DNA of 64,000 nt from Calothrix sp. NIES-2100 (GCF_002368195.1 NZ_AP018178.1:2624791-2688790), one strand, 5' to 3'. Shown: positions 25,533-35,353, counted from the first letter of the stretch. The notes: generated from the sequence alone by a model not told the origin. Program-made: numbers and translations.

Positions 25533-25958
25533 ATGAAACTAGTTAAAAAATTTTTAGCAATATGTTTTCTCTTATTTGGTATTCCATTTTCTGTGGCGAT
25601 GATGCTAGAAATTATTAATCCCAACACTACACCTAAAGACAAAAACGATGCTGTAGCAGCTTTAACTATTCTGACCGTTCCCTCAACAGTCTTAGGAGGC
25701 TGGTTGAGTTGGTCATTATTACAGCAGAAGCGAAAAGAACAAGCATTACTTGTGGCATCAGAACAAAAGCGTCTTGACTTAGTATTCTTAGAATTAATAG
25801 ATAACAATGCCGGCAGCATAACAGTATTCCAACTAGCGCAAAGTTCGGAAATACCAATCCAGGAAGCTAAACAATATTTAGATGAAAAAGCCAAAGAACT
25901 CAATGCTACTTTTGAAGTGAACGAACAGGGCAATATTTTGTATCGATTTACTGTGTAA
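25533..25958 (+). CDS. Hypothetical membrane protein with C-terminal helical/wHTH-like domain
   Basis: 141 residues. There is a signal-anchor-like first segment (FLAICFLLFGIPFSVAMML) and a second span (ALTILTVPSTVLGGWLSWSLL). A Lys/Gln-rich linker leads to a soluble region, LVFLELIDNNAGSITVFQLAQSSEIPIQEAKQYLDEKAKEL. Its spacing resembles a winged-helix reader (helix-turn-helix at SEIPIQEAKQYLDEK) ending in a beta wing (NEQGNILYRFTV). The function is unknown. The region before it (25322-25532) shows no gene. Confidence 0.55.
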   Translation: MKLVKKFLAICFLLFGIPFSVAMMLEIINPNTTPKDKNDAVAALTILTVPSTVLGGWLSWSLLQQKRKEQALLVASEQKRLDLVFLELIDNNAGSITVFQLAQSSEIPIQEAKQYLDEKAKELNATFEVNEQGNILYRFTV

Positions 25959-25970
25959 AAGTAAGCATCG

Positions 25971-26040
25971 CACCCCACCCCTTAATCCCCTCCCCGCAAG
26001 CGGGGAGGGGAGACAAAGCACAGCTTTGGCGGGGTGGGGT
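25971..26040. repeat. 70-bp GC-rich palindromic repeat (inverted copy at 56127)
   Basis: CACCCCACCCC...TCCCCGCAAGCGGGGA...GGGGTGGGGT forms a cruciform-like hairpin downstream of the gene at 25533. A matching copy in inverse orientation lies inside a MITE at 56127-56196. It could act as a bidirectional terminator between the convergent genes at 25533 and 26088. Confidence 0.8.
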
Positions 26041-26087
26041 TCTTCGGGTTTAGTAAATAATTAAGCGGACATAATATCAGTTATTCT

Positions 26088-26828
26088 TCAGTTTGCAAAC
26101 ATAGTTTCTAAGAAACTGACTATTTCCGCCCAAGCAGAAGTAGCAGCAACCGCATCGTAGCGATAACCATCATCACGCATAAATGTATGCTCTGCTTCAT
26201 ACATCAGAACTTTGTGAGGGATATTTGCATTCTCTAGCGCTTTAATTATCGTTTGACGGTCGGGTTCTGGGATATGCGGGTCAAGAGTACCAAAAACCAA
26301 AAGCATCTGGCCTTTAATTTCACTCACCCGATGGATTGTATCAGCTATGCCCTGACCTAGCTTACCACTGGGGATGCCGGTCGGGTAGCAGCAGACAGAA
26401 GTTTTAATTTCCGATTGAAAAGCAGCGCGGAAAGCTAAATGTCCACCAATACAAAAGCCGAGAGTACCGATTTTACCAGGAGAAACGGAACTTTCTGTTT
26501 TGAGAAATTCAATTACCGCCCGACAATCAGCATCATAATCCGCGATCGCCGTTCGCCGTGCATCATCATTTCCCCGCATCCGCCCTAAATCATCTGGTTC
26601 AATCACCATCCCAATTGGCTCCAGGCGATGAAAAATTTCTGGTGCTGCTACTACATAGCCAAATCCTGCTAAGTAGTTAGCCAGACGAATGATTGCACCA
26701 CCTAACTGATAAATATCACTGTAAAATACAATACCAGGGTAAACTCCGGCTGCTTTAGGCGCGGCTACATAGACACGCATTAAGCTGTCATTTACTCTTA
26801 ACTCGACATTGCGCTTAGTAATTTGCAC
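26088..26828 (-). CDS. Dienelactone hydrolase-family protein
   Basis: 246 residues from a GTG start at 26828, with GGAGAC seven bases upstream. It has an alpha/beta-hydrolase core: the nucleophile elbow is GFCIGGH, so Cys is in the position used by dienelactone hydrolases. The acid is probably Asp in FGTLDPHIP and the catalytic His is in YEAEHTFM. It would hydrolyse an ester or lactone; the natural substrate is not inferable. It is a single gene. Confidence 0.85.
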   Translation of the reverse strand: MQITKRNVELRVNDSLMRVYVAAPKAAGVYPGIVFYSDIYQLGGAIIRLANYLAGFGYVVAAPEIFHRLEPIGMVIEPDDLGRMRGNDDARRTAIADYDADCRAVIEFLKTESSVSPGKIGTLGFCIGGHLAFRAAFQSEIKTSVCCYPTGIPSGKLGQGIADTIHRVSEIKGQMLLVFGTLDPHIPEPDRQTIIKALENANIPHKVLMYEAEHTFMRDDGYRYDAVAATSAWAEIVSFLETMFAN

Positions 26829-26922
26829 TTTTTTGTCTCCGGGTTAAAATTGAGAACAGCTTGCTGCCGTGATGCCAAAGAAGCATCCTTTGATTATTTC
26901 TCTTTTCCCCAGAACCAAAGAG

Positions 26923-28128
26923 TCATCGGGAAACAATTTTCAATGCTATAGGAGGCGCCCAATCAATATTTTGCTTCAGACTCCAAGACTGTTCGTGTAA
27001 ATACTGGCTAAAAATTTCCGTATCAGTCCCAGTATTAAGCAGTACAGTTTCTATAGGCATCTGATGTATGACACTATGATAAAGTGCTTGACGTACTAAA
27101 TAAGGAAATCCTCCTGTAAGTTCCATTAATACTTCTAGTTGAGATTCTGTAAGTTCCAGCCTGTGAAGCTTTGCTAAATCTTCCACCTGCAATCTGGTAA
27201 ATGGGGGTAGGTCAATTGTTAACCCTAAATTAAAAGGATAGTTATGCTTATTTAAATTCTCATAAATCTGGGGAGAATTAACAATTATTAACCGCAGATT
27301 TTGCCAAATTAATATATCTCGATTTTCCTCATACCACGAAGAAAATAATGTCAGAACATCAGGGTAAATCTCAGGATATTCAAATAACTTATTAACTTCA
27401 TCTACAGCCAAAATAACCGGGTGGGAAATTTCCGGTAATAAATAATTTTGAAAATAAATAGTACAGTTCATCAAAGCTCCCATTTCTTCATCCCAACATT
27501 CTTCTAGCTTTGACTCTATTCCTAACTGGTAGGTAACATTAGCACAGAACCAACGCAAGAATTTTTCTAATGAAGTGAAAACTTTGGTTTCAGCCCGATG
27601 TAAACTTAAACGGACAGTATGATAACTATGAGATCTGCCATAAGCCAAAATTCTTGACATGAGAGAAGTTTTTCCCATCTTCCGTGGCGCTTTGATGTGG
27701 ATAAATGCATGAGGTTGCAAAATTTCTTGATAACATATCTGTTCTAAACCACGTTCAATATAAAAGCTAGAAGCCAGAGGAACTTGTCCTTGTGGAGGTT
27801 CTAAATCTAGCTTGTGTTGCTTTTGTATCTGCGGTAATTTAGTCTGAAAAAATGTCAATTCTAATCGTTGCTCTAGCACAGCACGGCAATTAGTTCGATT
27901 GACTTTTACCTCGAAAATCTCAGAAAGTAATTGCCATAATTTAGGAGCAACTATTTGTCTAATATAATTTTTAGAATAGTTATTTTCTCCAGCAATTTGT
28001 GCATAATTTTTTTTATATTCTGCCAGAGATGCAGACAGGATAGCTTTTTGAATAAAAGAGAGCGATTTTCCTGTTTTATTAAAAATTAATGCTTCTGTAG
28101 TTTCGAGAATTTGTTCTATGCTGCTCAT
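26923..28128 (-). CDS. VMAP-type N-terminal HTH + AAA-like ATPase
   Basis: 401 residues. Residues about 1-85 (SFIQKAILSASLAEYKKNYAQIAGENNYSKNYI in two parts, then QIVAPKLWQLLSEIFEV) match the helix-turn-helix domain found at the start of vWA-MoxR-associated proteins (VMAPs). From about 115 on is an AAA_35-type ATPase: FYIERGLE, Walker A APRKMGKTSLM (about 145-155), Walker B VILAVDEVNKLF (about 240-251), and a sensor-like LRLIIVNSPQIY. Such proteins are predicted NTP-dependent switches in signalling or conflict systems. The usual effector domain is absent, and the protein ends shortly after the ATPase. It is divergent from the vWA-domain gene at 29334, 1.2 kb away. Confidence 0.8.
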   Translation of the reverse strand: MSSIEQILETTEALIFNKTGKSLSFIQKAILSASLAEYKKNYAQIAGENNYSKNYIRQIVAPKLWQLLSEIFEVKVNRTNCRAVLEQRLELTFFQTKLPQIQKQHKLDLEPPQGQVPLASSFYIERGLEQICYQEILQPHAFIHIKAPRKMGKTSLMSRILAYGRSHSYHTVRLSLHRAETKVFTSLEKFLRWFCANVTYQLGIESKLEECWDEEMGALMNCTIYFQNYLLPEISHPVILAVDEVNKLFEYPEIYPDVLTLFSSWYEENRDILIWQNLRLIIVNSPQIYENLNKHNYPFNLGLTIDLPPFTRLQVEDLAKLHRLELTESQLEVLMELTGGFPYLVRQALYHSVIHQMPIETVLLNTGTDTEIFSQYLHEQSWSLKQNIDWAPPIALKIVSR

Positions 28129-29333
28129 TTATTTTCAAAACCAAAGATGTTTTATCTGCGAATTCTTTTAGCCATTACTTTTGTTGACTAGTTAAGCCAG
28201 TAACTTTAATCATAAAGAAGCTAATTCTAAGTCTGCACAGATAAAGTCAGCATTAAATAAATAAGCTAACTCTCAGGCAACACCCTGCAAAGAAATCTGG
28301 TTTAAATTCAGATACTGAAAATCTCTTTACTTCGCTATATAGCGTTTGAGAATTTCTTGGTAACTCATTGTTTTGACTAAATTTATACTAACAATAAACA
28401 AACTAGCACACACAATAAATCCGAAAAATTTAACAAATTATTTATATTTTTTCCTAACATAACTTAATTTTTTATCTCAAAACATATGAAGTTTATGCAT
28501 TGACATAAACTCATAAATATGCATAATAATCATAATTAACTGACAAAAGGTAACTGCCTAGCTAATAGTCTTAGAAGAAAAGAAAACAGAGACATTATTT
28601 TGTCATCCGTCAGTAAACACTTGCAAGAGATTAAGACCACGCTGCGATGCAGTCGAAAGAAAGAAACGTATATTGGCGAATGAAAGCGCCCGAAATTTTC
28701 TGCTTCCGTCAGAAACGATAAAATATCACCCCTCAAGTTTTGAAAACGCAACAGCAAGTGATTACCAACTCGTGGTTTCAGCCGTCTTCGATTACCTTTA
28801 GGGGTTAACGGTGTCCGGAAAAAGTGAAAATCAAGCCCAATCTTGAGAATTTGCGTTCCTGCTCTAACTTCTCTATTTTCGCTCTTTTTCTTCCATACTG
28901 ATGCATAAACACTACCATAAGTCATCTGTCAATAGAAGAATTCTGACAATCCTACCTAGGTAGTATGGTTACAACTTCAGAAAAAGGTAATCTTTTCAAG
29001 AGGTGTACCTAAGGGAATACAGTAATGGCAAACCCAGGACTCGCAAACACATCCTGTTTGACATCGGCGCGATCGCTTTAAATTGTCACCAATACTTAGG
29101 CAGTACTATCAAGACTAGTCAGTTGGCAAACAAGTCCAAATATCTAACGCAGAGATAAATATATGACATTTATGACCTTGTATTATTTCTGGCAAAAGTG
29201 TTTAAATAGACTAGCACATTAAGTAATAACATCAAGTTTATCCACAAAATTTCTGTCTACTGCTTGGATTTCCATTGCAAATGCAAATATGAAATTATTT
29301 AGTTTCATCAACAAGAAAAAAAAGGAAATAAAC
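28129..29333. other. 1.2-kb gap between divergent AAA and vWA genes
   Basis: I see no credible gene. A 129-codon minus-strand frame (28536-28925) has atypical composition and no RBS and is rejected. The first part (28370-28530) is very AT-rich. A palindrome CTACCTAGGTAG sits at 28952-28963, about 370 bp before the vWA gene. AAGGAAAT at 29321-29328 is the ribosome-binding site of the vWA gene. Confidence 0.5.
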
Positions 29334-32300
29334 ATGAATAAACAGGCAAACTCTGCACCTGCTGTAGATTTAGTAATCATCATTGATACTAGTGCGTCAA
29401 TGAGAGATGAAGCACGGAATCTCAGTGATGCGGCTGCCAGTGCGATCGCCAAAGCTAAATCTAGTTGTCCTTCAGATTTAAGAGTAGTTTGGCTGGGTAT
29501 AGAAAGTATTTGGAAAGGAACAAACTTCGACCAAACTATCAGAAATTATCTCACGCAAACAGCTAAAGTAGCGGAATCAAAACTCCGGGGAAGAAAAATC
29601 GGCACAGTAAAATCTGCCGGAGCGCAAGAAGATGGCGCGCGTGCCATTGAAGATATTTGTGAACACTTTAATTGGCGCGCAGGTGCAGCGAGAGGAATTT
29701 TTTATCTCGGTGATGAAGCACTCGAAGGTGGTGGAGATAAAACAGAGCAAAAAGATATTCAAGCCGCTGATTTAGCTATCCAAAAAGCCCAAAAAGCAGG
29801 AGTTACGGTTCACACCTATTTTGGCACTTCTAATAGCAAACATCAAGAAGGAATCAAAAGCGAATATGCGAGAATTGCGTCCTCAACAGGGGGGCAATTT
29901 TTTACAAATAAAGATGCTATCAGTGGTTTTAGTGCCGTCTTAGAAAAAGTTATCTGCGGTAGTCGGACACCTAACACAATCACCACACCTAAAACTATAA
30001 AACTCCAACCAGGGGCAGTTTATATTCAAGATTGTGTCACCAATCAATTAAGCAAACTCTATACCCTAGATTTAGTTACAGGAAAAGCTGCTTTTATTGG
30101 CGAGATAGTTACAGAAGTTTCTGATATTGCTTTTGTCGGTTCCCAACTATATGGACTCGACCGCGAAGGCGAAAAAACTCGATTAGTGAAAATTGACCTG
30201 AATTCAGGTAATGCTACTGTAATCGGAGATATAGGCTTTGCCGCCGCAGGTTTAGCATATAATCGCCAGCGTCAAGCCCTCTACGCCACAACAGCTAAAC
30301 AACTAATTGCGATTAATCTCGACACAGGTAAAGGTACGCCAGCAGTAACAGTAGCAGATAAAGACTTCAACTGTGGCGAAGTTGCCTTTAATGCTGAAGG
30401 TAAAGCTTATATTACCTTGATTGGTTACGACAAGAAGAAGTTATTAGCCAGCACTAACTTGGATACAGGTGAAGTTAAAACTATTGGCGATATAGGTTTT
30501 GCTGATGTCGCCAGTATGGAATTTGTTGGTGATGTTCTCTATGGCGTAACCGGCAACTTTTTTAACTTAGGTAAAGACGGACAATTAATCCGCATTGATA
30601 CTAAAACCGGCAAAGGCACATTAATTGCTACCACTGAACCAGTCGGGCGTTGGGCTGGTATCAGTCTTTATGAACCAGTTACAGCAGCAACAACAGTAAT
30701 CACCTCAGAAGCACAATCCCAAAAAGCAAAAGTTCCCCAAGCAATTACAACTGCTAAAAAGGAAAGCATGAGTATTTTAACCATCGACACCAAAAACAAT
30801 TGTTACGTTATTGATGCCAACCAAATGAACAATTTGCAACAAAATGTTGCTAGTTCATATGTGTTTGAAAAAGGTACTTACGACATCAGAATTACTGGTG
30901 GTCGCTATAGTTACGCTAAGACAAAAACCGAAGGTGAACCTTTCGTTTTACTTTGGATATATGGTGTCGATGGTCATACCTTCATCAACAAAAATACAGG
31001 GTTTGAGGTTGGTGCAACCTGGACAACTTTAAATGGCTATAATGATACCCTGAAGTTAGAAGTTAAAGAAAAAGCAGTTCTCAACGCCTTATTCTTTGAT
31101 GTCAACAATGCTGAGAATAATGGTGCAATTAATCTGGCAATTAGCAGCAATAAGCCATTTTTTAACCCTCAGACATTAACAGTAGACAGCAAACGCAATT
31201 GTTATGTTCTAGATGAAAAATATCTTTCTAGTCTGAAACAATCTGGTGATAATTTTGTTGAATTAAATCCTGGTAATTATCGGCTCAAAATTCGTGAAGG
31301 AAATGCTAGCTATTGGTCAGAGAACAAGCAGTTCAATATCGAACCTTGGGCTTTAATCTGGCTCAAAGGTGGAAAAACTATTACCAAATTGACTGGAATT
31401 GAAGTTGAAGAAACTTGGCTGTCATTGAATGGATTGAAAGATGAAGTAGTTTTAGAAGTCAAAGAAAAAACTACGCTAACAGGTTTATTTATTGACACCT
31501 TCAAAGACGATAATGAAGGGCGAATTATTCTAGCGATAGAGGAAGTTAGTGTAACTGAACTGACTGAAAGATATCAAAAACAAGAAAAGACTTTTACAAG
31601 TGTAACAACCGAGACTGTCACGAATATTGAAGGTAATAGTGGAAATGTAAATCGGGAACCAATCGGTGTCAGTAGCTCGATGAACTTCAGCTTCAGCTTT
31701 AACGACGAAGAATTTAAGAAAAAATGGGAGCAGCAGTTACAGCAGATTAATGCATCTATTAAAGTCATCGATCAAGCTGATGTCACCCTGGAAGCTAAGT
31801 ATTGGGATCAACTGGAACAGTGGCTTTTAAAGAACTACGAGAAGCACTTCAAAAACCTGTCCGTAGAAATCGCGAAAGTCAGATTTTCGATGGATGCTTA
31901 TCAACAGCAGATGGAGTTTAATCTCAACCAGTATTTACAAGGTTGGTCTAGCTATTTAGACAAGCTGCTCGCAGATAAAATCAATGTCGAGATCACAACT
32001 AGAATTAACCAGCAAATTAACCAATACGTTGATCAAACTTTTGAGCAAAGAATCCGTAACAACGTTGGCTTAATTGTCAACAATATTGTTAATAAGCAGG
32101 AACTCAACCAGTATATTGACCGCCATGTCAATCAACAAATTGACCAAACTTTTGAACAAAGAATACGTAACAACGTAGGCTTAATTATCAACAACCTTGT
32201 CAACAAGCAGGAACTTAACCAGTATATTGACCAGCACGTCAATCAGCAAGTTGACCAAAGCTTCGAGCAAAAAGTACGTAATAACGTTAGCTTAATTATC

Positions 32301-34487
32301 AGCAACCTTGTCAATAAGCAAGAACTCAACCAGTATATTGACAGCCATGTCAATCAGCAAGTTGACCAAAGCTTCGAGCAAAAGATCCAAAATAACGTTG
32401 AATTAATCATCAACAGCATCGTCAATAAACAGGAACTCAACCAGTATATTGACAGCCACGTCAATCAGCAAGTTGACCAAACATTTGAGCAAAAGATTCA
32501 AAATAACGTCAACTTAATTACACAAAGTATTGTTGCTAACAATACGGAAATCAACAAGTACGTCAACCAGCAAATAGACCAAACCTTCGCCGACAAAATC
32601 ACGAATAATGTTGAATTAATTGTCAACAGCATCGTCAATAAGCAGGAACTCAACCAGTATCTTGAGCAAACCTTCGAGCAGAAGATTCAAAATAACGTCA
32701 ACTTAATTACACAAAGTATTGTTAGCGACAATACAGAAATCAACCAATACGTCAACCAGCAAATAGACCAAACCTTCGCCGACAAAATCGCCAATAATGT
32801 TGAATTAATTGTCAACAGCATCGTCAATAAACAGGAACTCAACCAGTATATTGACAGCCATATCAATCAGCAACTTGACCAAAGCTTCGAGCAGAAGATT
32901 CAAAATAACGTCAACTTAATTACCCAAAGTATTGTTAGCAACAATACGGAAATCAACCAATACGTCAACCAGCAAATAGACCAAACCTTTGCAGACAAAA
33001 TCACCAATAATGTTGAATTAATTGTCAACAGCATCGTCAATAAACAGGAACTCAACCAGTATATTGACAGCCATGTCAATCAGCAACTTGACCAAACCTT
33101 CGAGCAGAAGATTCAAAATAACGTCAACTTAATTACGCAAAGTATTGTTGCTAACAATACAGAAATAAACCAATACCTCAACCAGCAAATAGACCAAATC
33201 TTCGGGGACAAAATCAGCAATAATGTTGAATTAATTGTCAACAACATTATCAAGAAGCAGGAACTCAACCAATACATTGACCAACATGTTGAGCAAAAAT
33301 TAGACCAAAGTTTTGAACAAAAGATACGCAACAACATCAAACTAATTACTCAGAATCTCATCACGGAGAACACTGAGCTTAACCAGTACTTTAGCCAAGA
33401 AATAGACAACAGCTTTGAGCAAAAAATCCAAAATCACATTCAAGTGATTACCGAAAACATTATCAATGATAATGATGTCTTCAACAATTACGTTGACCAC
33501 CGCTTACAGCAAACTGTCAACCACAATACTGATGTTAATAACAATATTGTCAACCTCGTTGCTAACAGTAATCAATTTACCACCAGGATTGAGAATATCC
33601 GCAACGAATGGAATGAGACATTTATCAGTTTAGTGACACAGCGAGTTGATGACCTGATTCATATCATCGGTGGTAGAGAAGCATTCATCAAATTAATTAC
33701 TCAGAACGTCGTGAATAACAATACTGATATTAATCAGTACGTCAGCCAGCAAATTGACAATACCTACGAGCAAAAGGTAAAAAATTATGTCAAATTAATT
33801 ACTCAGAACATTGTGAATAATAATGACGTATTAAATCAGTACGTCGATCAGCGCTTACACCACAATGTCACGAACAACAACGTGATCATTAACCAAATCT
33901 TTGATAACGAGCAAATCACCCAGAAGATTCAGGCTATCTTCAACGATAATTCTCAAATTCACCAAAAGATTGAAAATGTGGTGATCAATAGTACGGAAAT
34001 TAACAACCGGATTCTCAATTTCGTTGTTAACAGTACGGAAATTAATAACAAGATTAACAACGTCTACAGAGACATTGACATCAAAATTGAGAATGTCCGC
34101 AATGAGTGGAATCAGTCATTCATCACTCTGGTGAGACAGTACGTTAATGAACTCATCAACATCATCGGCGACAACGATACATTCAATCTGCGAATTGCGA
34201 ATGTAATCAACTTTAAAGTGGATGAACTGCTCAACCAAATCTTGAGAATTAGAAACGAATTGACGGTGATTATTCACAACGCAGACAGAAATCTCTATGA
34301 GTGGACTTTGGGCGAATTGATGGCGATTAAAGGCTGCTTAACAGATCGCCAAGCTCTTGTTGAGCAGTTAGTTACTTTCAGTTCAGAACTGAGAGTTAAG
34401 CTGGATAATACCAACTGCGTAGATATCAATACTTTCAAGCCGTTTAAGCCCCTCTCTATTCCCCAGCAGTTACCAGGAAACAAATAA
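29334..34487 (+). CDS. Giant vWA - propeller-like - repeat coiled-coil protein
   Basis: 1717 residues from the ATG at 29334, chosen because AAGGAAAT lies six bases before it; an ATG at 29289 would add 15 residues. There is no signal peptide. Residues 10-205 are a von Willebrand A domain with MIDAS motif DTSAS (18-22). Residues 225-455 hold strand repeats (LYTLDLVTGKAAFIGEI, LVKIDLNSGNATVIGDIGF) like a beta-propeller. Residues about 479-595 and 612-737 are two copies of one beta domain (NCYV.D...EPW.L.W..G...TW..LNG...LEVKEK..L..LF.D). Residues about 780-1700 are helical, with ~14 repeats of 33-37 residues at 896-1383 (NQY...Q.DQ.FEQKIQNNV.LI...IVNKQEL). The protein looks like a long rod with a metal-dependent binding head. 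The family is unknown to me. It is flanked by a VMAP-type ATPase and a caspase-STAND gene. Confidence 0.85.
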   Translation: MNKQANSAPAVDLVIIIDTSASMRDEARNLSDAAASAIAKAKSSCPSDLRVVWLGIESIWKGTNFDQTIRNYLTQTAKVAESKLRGRKIGTVKSAGAQEDGARAIEDICEHFNWRAGAARGIFYLGDEALEGGGDKTEQKDIQAADLAIQKAQKAGVTVHTYFGTSNSKHQEGIKSEYARIASSTGGQFFTNKDAISGFSAVLEKVICGSRTPNTITTPKTIKLQPGAVYIQDCVTNQLSKLYTLDLVTGKAAFIGEIVTEVSDIAFVGSQLYGLDREGEKTRLVKIDLNSGNATVIGDIGFAAAGLAYNRQRQALYATTAKQLIAINLDTGKGTPAVTVADKDFNCGEVAFNAEGKAYITLIGYDKKKLLASTNLDTGEVKTIGDIGFADVASMEFVGDVLYGVTGNFFNLGKDGQLIRIDTKTGKGTLIATTEPVGRWAGISLYEPVTAATTVITSEAQSQKAKVPQAITTAKKESMSILTIDTKNNCYVIDANQMNNLQQNVASSYVFEKGTYDIRITGGRYSYAKTKTEGEPFVLLWIYGVDGHTFINKNTGFEVGATWTTLNGYNDTLKLEVKEKAVLNALFFDVNNAENNGAINLAISSNKPFFNPQTLTVDSKRNCYVLDEKYLSSLKQSGDNFVELNPGNYRLKIREGNASYWSENKQFNIEPWALIWLKGGKTITKLTGIEVEETWLSLNGLKDEVVLEVKEKTTLTGLFIDTFKDDNEGRIILAIEEVSVTELTERYQKQEKTFTSVTTETVTNIEGNSGNVNREPIGVSSSMNFSFSFNDEEFKKKWEQQLQQINASIKVIDQADVTLEAKYWDQLEQWLLKNYEKHFKNLSVEIAKVRFSMDAYQQQMEFNLNQYLQGWSSYLDKLLADKINVEITTRINQQINQYVDQTFEQRIRNNVGLIVNNIVNKQELNQYIDRHVNQQIDQTFEQRIRNNVGLIINNLVNKQELNQYIDQHVNQQVDQSFEQKVRNNVSLIISNLVNKQELNQYIDSHVNQQVDQSFEQKIQNNVELIINSIVNKQELNQYIDSHVNQQVDQTFEQKIQNNVNLITQSIVANNTEINKYVNQQIDQTFADKITNNVELIVNSIVNKQELNQYLEQTFEQKIQNNVNLITQSIVSDNTEINQYVNQQIDQTFADKIANNVELIVNSIVNKQELNQYIDSHINQQLDQSFEQKIQNNVNLITQSIVSNNTEINQYVNQQIDQTFADKITNNVELIVNSIVNKQELNQYIDSHVNQQLDQTFEQKIQNNVNLITQSIVANNTEINQYLNQQIDQIFGDKISNNVELIVNNIIKKQELNQYIDQHVEQKLDQSFEQKIRNNIKLITQNLITENTELNQYFSQEIDNSFEQKIQNHIQVITENIINDNDVFNNYVDHRLQQTVNHNTDVNNNIVNLVANSNQFTTRIENIRNEWNETFISLVTQRVDDLIHIIGGREAFIKLITQNVVNNNTDINQYVSQQIDNTYEQKVKNYVKLITQNIVNNNDVLNQYVDQRLHHNVTNNNVIINQIFDNEQITQKIQAIFNDNSQIHQKIENVVINSTEINNRILNFVVNSTEINNKINNVYRDIDIKIENVRNEWNQSFITLVRQYVNELINIIGDNDTFNLRIANVINFKVDELLNQILRIRNELTVIIHNADRNLYEWTLGELMAIKGCLTDRQALVEQLVTFSSELRVKLDNTNCVDINTFKPFKPLSIPQQLPGNK
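32019..33482 (+). repeat. ~14 imperfect ~100-bp repeats encoding coiled-coil units
   Basis: Each unit encodes NQY..(H.NQQ).DQ.FEQKI.NNV.LI..(I)V followed by either NKQEL or NNTEI. From unit 5 on, NKQEL-ended and NNTEI-ended units alternate, so the higher-order unit is about 71 residues (~213 bp). One unit (around 32657) is shortened by about 8 residues. Degenerate relatives continue to about 33860. Confidence 0.9.
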
Positions 34488-34531
34488 CTCGGTTTGATCT
34501 GAGCATCTTCCGGTAAATTAACTACAAATAG

Positions 34532-34560
34532 ACCTCTCTCCTATGAGGAGAGAGGTTTTG
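34532..34560 (+). terminator. Rho-independent terminator after the vWA gene
   Basis: An 11-bp perfect stem, ACCTCTCTCCT / AGGAGAGAGGT with loop ATG, followed by TTTTG, lies 45 bp after the stop codon. Confidence 0.85.
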
Positions 34561-34653
34561 CTTTGATTTTCTGCCTATAGGGCGTGTTTTAAATGTCAAA
34601 GCAAATAGAGCGTCTTGTGTAAGTGTGCGATCGCTCTTGTAACTAGCGATGTT

Positions 34654-34842
34654 TGAATTGTCGAAGCGATCGCAGTTTTCAATTACACCGACTCTGTAGA
34701 AGCTACTTTTGAGTCTGGGTTTGATTTTAACCGTGTAATGGTGGCTTTACGAGCGTCTGACCTTGTTAAACAAAGTTCTAACCTTGTTAAAGAAAGTTCT
34801 GACCTTGTTAAACAACCAGCAAAAATCTGGACTGTTCGCTAG
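34654..34842 (+). pseudogene. Short open remnant with three 21-bp repeats
   Basis: The gap 34488-34976 carries a stop-free frame after TGA 34654-34656. It encodes VEAIAVFNYTDSVEATFES, then FDFNRVMVALRA and three heptads SDLVKQS / SNLVKES / SDLVKQP (DNA 34756-34818), ending KIWTVR at TAG 34842. There is no upstream start, though an internal ATG at 34737 is possible. It looks like a relic of a coiled-coil gene. A TAGGGCGTGTTTTAAA tract at 34578 matches the TIR of the MITE at 53900. Confidence 0.35.
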
Positions 34843-34922
34843 GCACTGATAAGATTACTGCATACACCAAAAGATTGTGGATGTTCCCTACAATATCTCA
34901 TAGCCAATTATTTGGCAGCCAG

Positions 34923-34948
34923 ATTATACTACCATATAGTAATATAAT
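34923..34948. promoter_or_regulatory. AT-rich palindrome upstream of ArsR gene 34977
   Basis: ATTATACTACCATATAGTAATATAAT in two parts: ATACTA and TAGTAAT half-sites separated by CCATA. It is related to, but spaced differently from, the sites at 22420 and 23048. It ends 28 bases before the start codon, so autoregulation is likely. Confidence 0.5.
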
Positions 34949-34976
34949 AAATGTATGCAAATATTAGAGAATCTTT

Positions 34977-35324
34977 ATGTTAGAAAATTCACCTGCTGCT
35001 CTAGGGCAAATTGCTGATTATTTTAAAGTACTATCGGAAATTAGCAGGCTGCAAGTTTTATGTTCTTTGAGGTCTGGTAGCAAAAATGTCACAGAAATTA
35101 TCAATATAACTGGACTGGGACAAGCTAATGTGTCCAAACATCTGCAAATTCTCACCAAAGCGGGGATGATTAAGCGTCAACCCCAAGGGGTGAGTGTGTT
35201 TTATGAAATTACAGATCCATTAATTTTTGATATCTGTGAACTAGTGTGTGCGCGTCTTTCCATTCGTCTGGAACAGCAATCGCAGCAGTTGAAGCAGTTA
35301 GAGGCGTTAAGAATTAGTCATTAG
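34977..35324 (+). CDS. ArsR-family transcriptional regulator (second copy)
   Basis: 115 residues. The winged HTH is clear: YFKVLSEISRLQVLCSL (about 15-31), recognition helix TGLGQANVSKHLQILTKAGMI, and wing QPQGVSVFYEITD. Cys29 lies in helix 2, and Cys87 and Cys91 lie in the C-terminal helix (FDICELVCARL). This arrangement suits thiol or metal sensing rather than a recognition-helix metal site. It is a single gene with a palindrome at its promoter, about 15 kb from the ArsR gene in the sulfur island, and may read a similar signal (inference). Confidence 0.88.
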   Translation: MLENSPAALGQIADYFKVLSEISRLQVLCSLRSGSKNVTEIINITGLGQANVSKHLQILTKAGMIKRQPQGVSVFYEITDPLIFDICELVCARLSIRLEQQSQQLKQLEALRISH

Positions 35325-35353
35325 TCATTGGTCATTTGTCATTTCGAGTTATT

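Noticed and set aside
28536..28925. 129-codon minus-strand ORF between the AAA and vWA genes
   Set aside because: Odd Arg/Phe/Leu-rich composition, no RBS, no recognisable fold, and frames on both strands look equally random.
31310..33340. Minus-strand ORFs inside the vWA gene
   Set aside because: Shadows of a long, well-supported plus-strand coding region with repeated codons.
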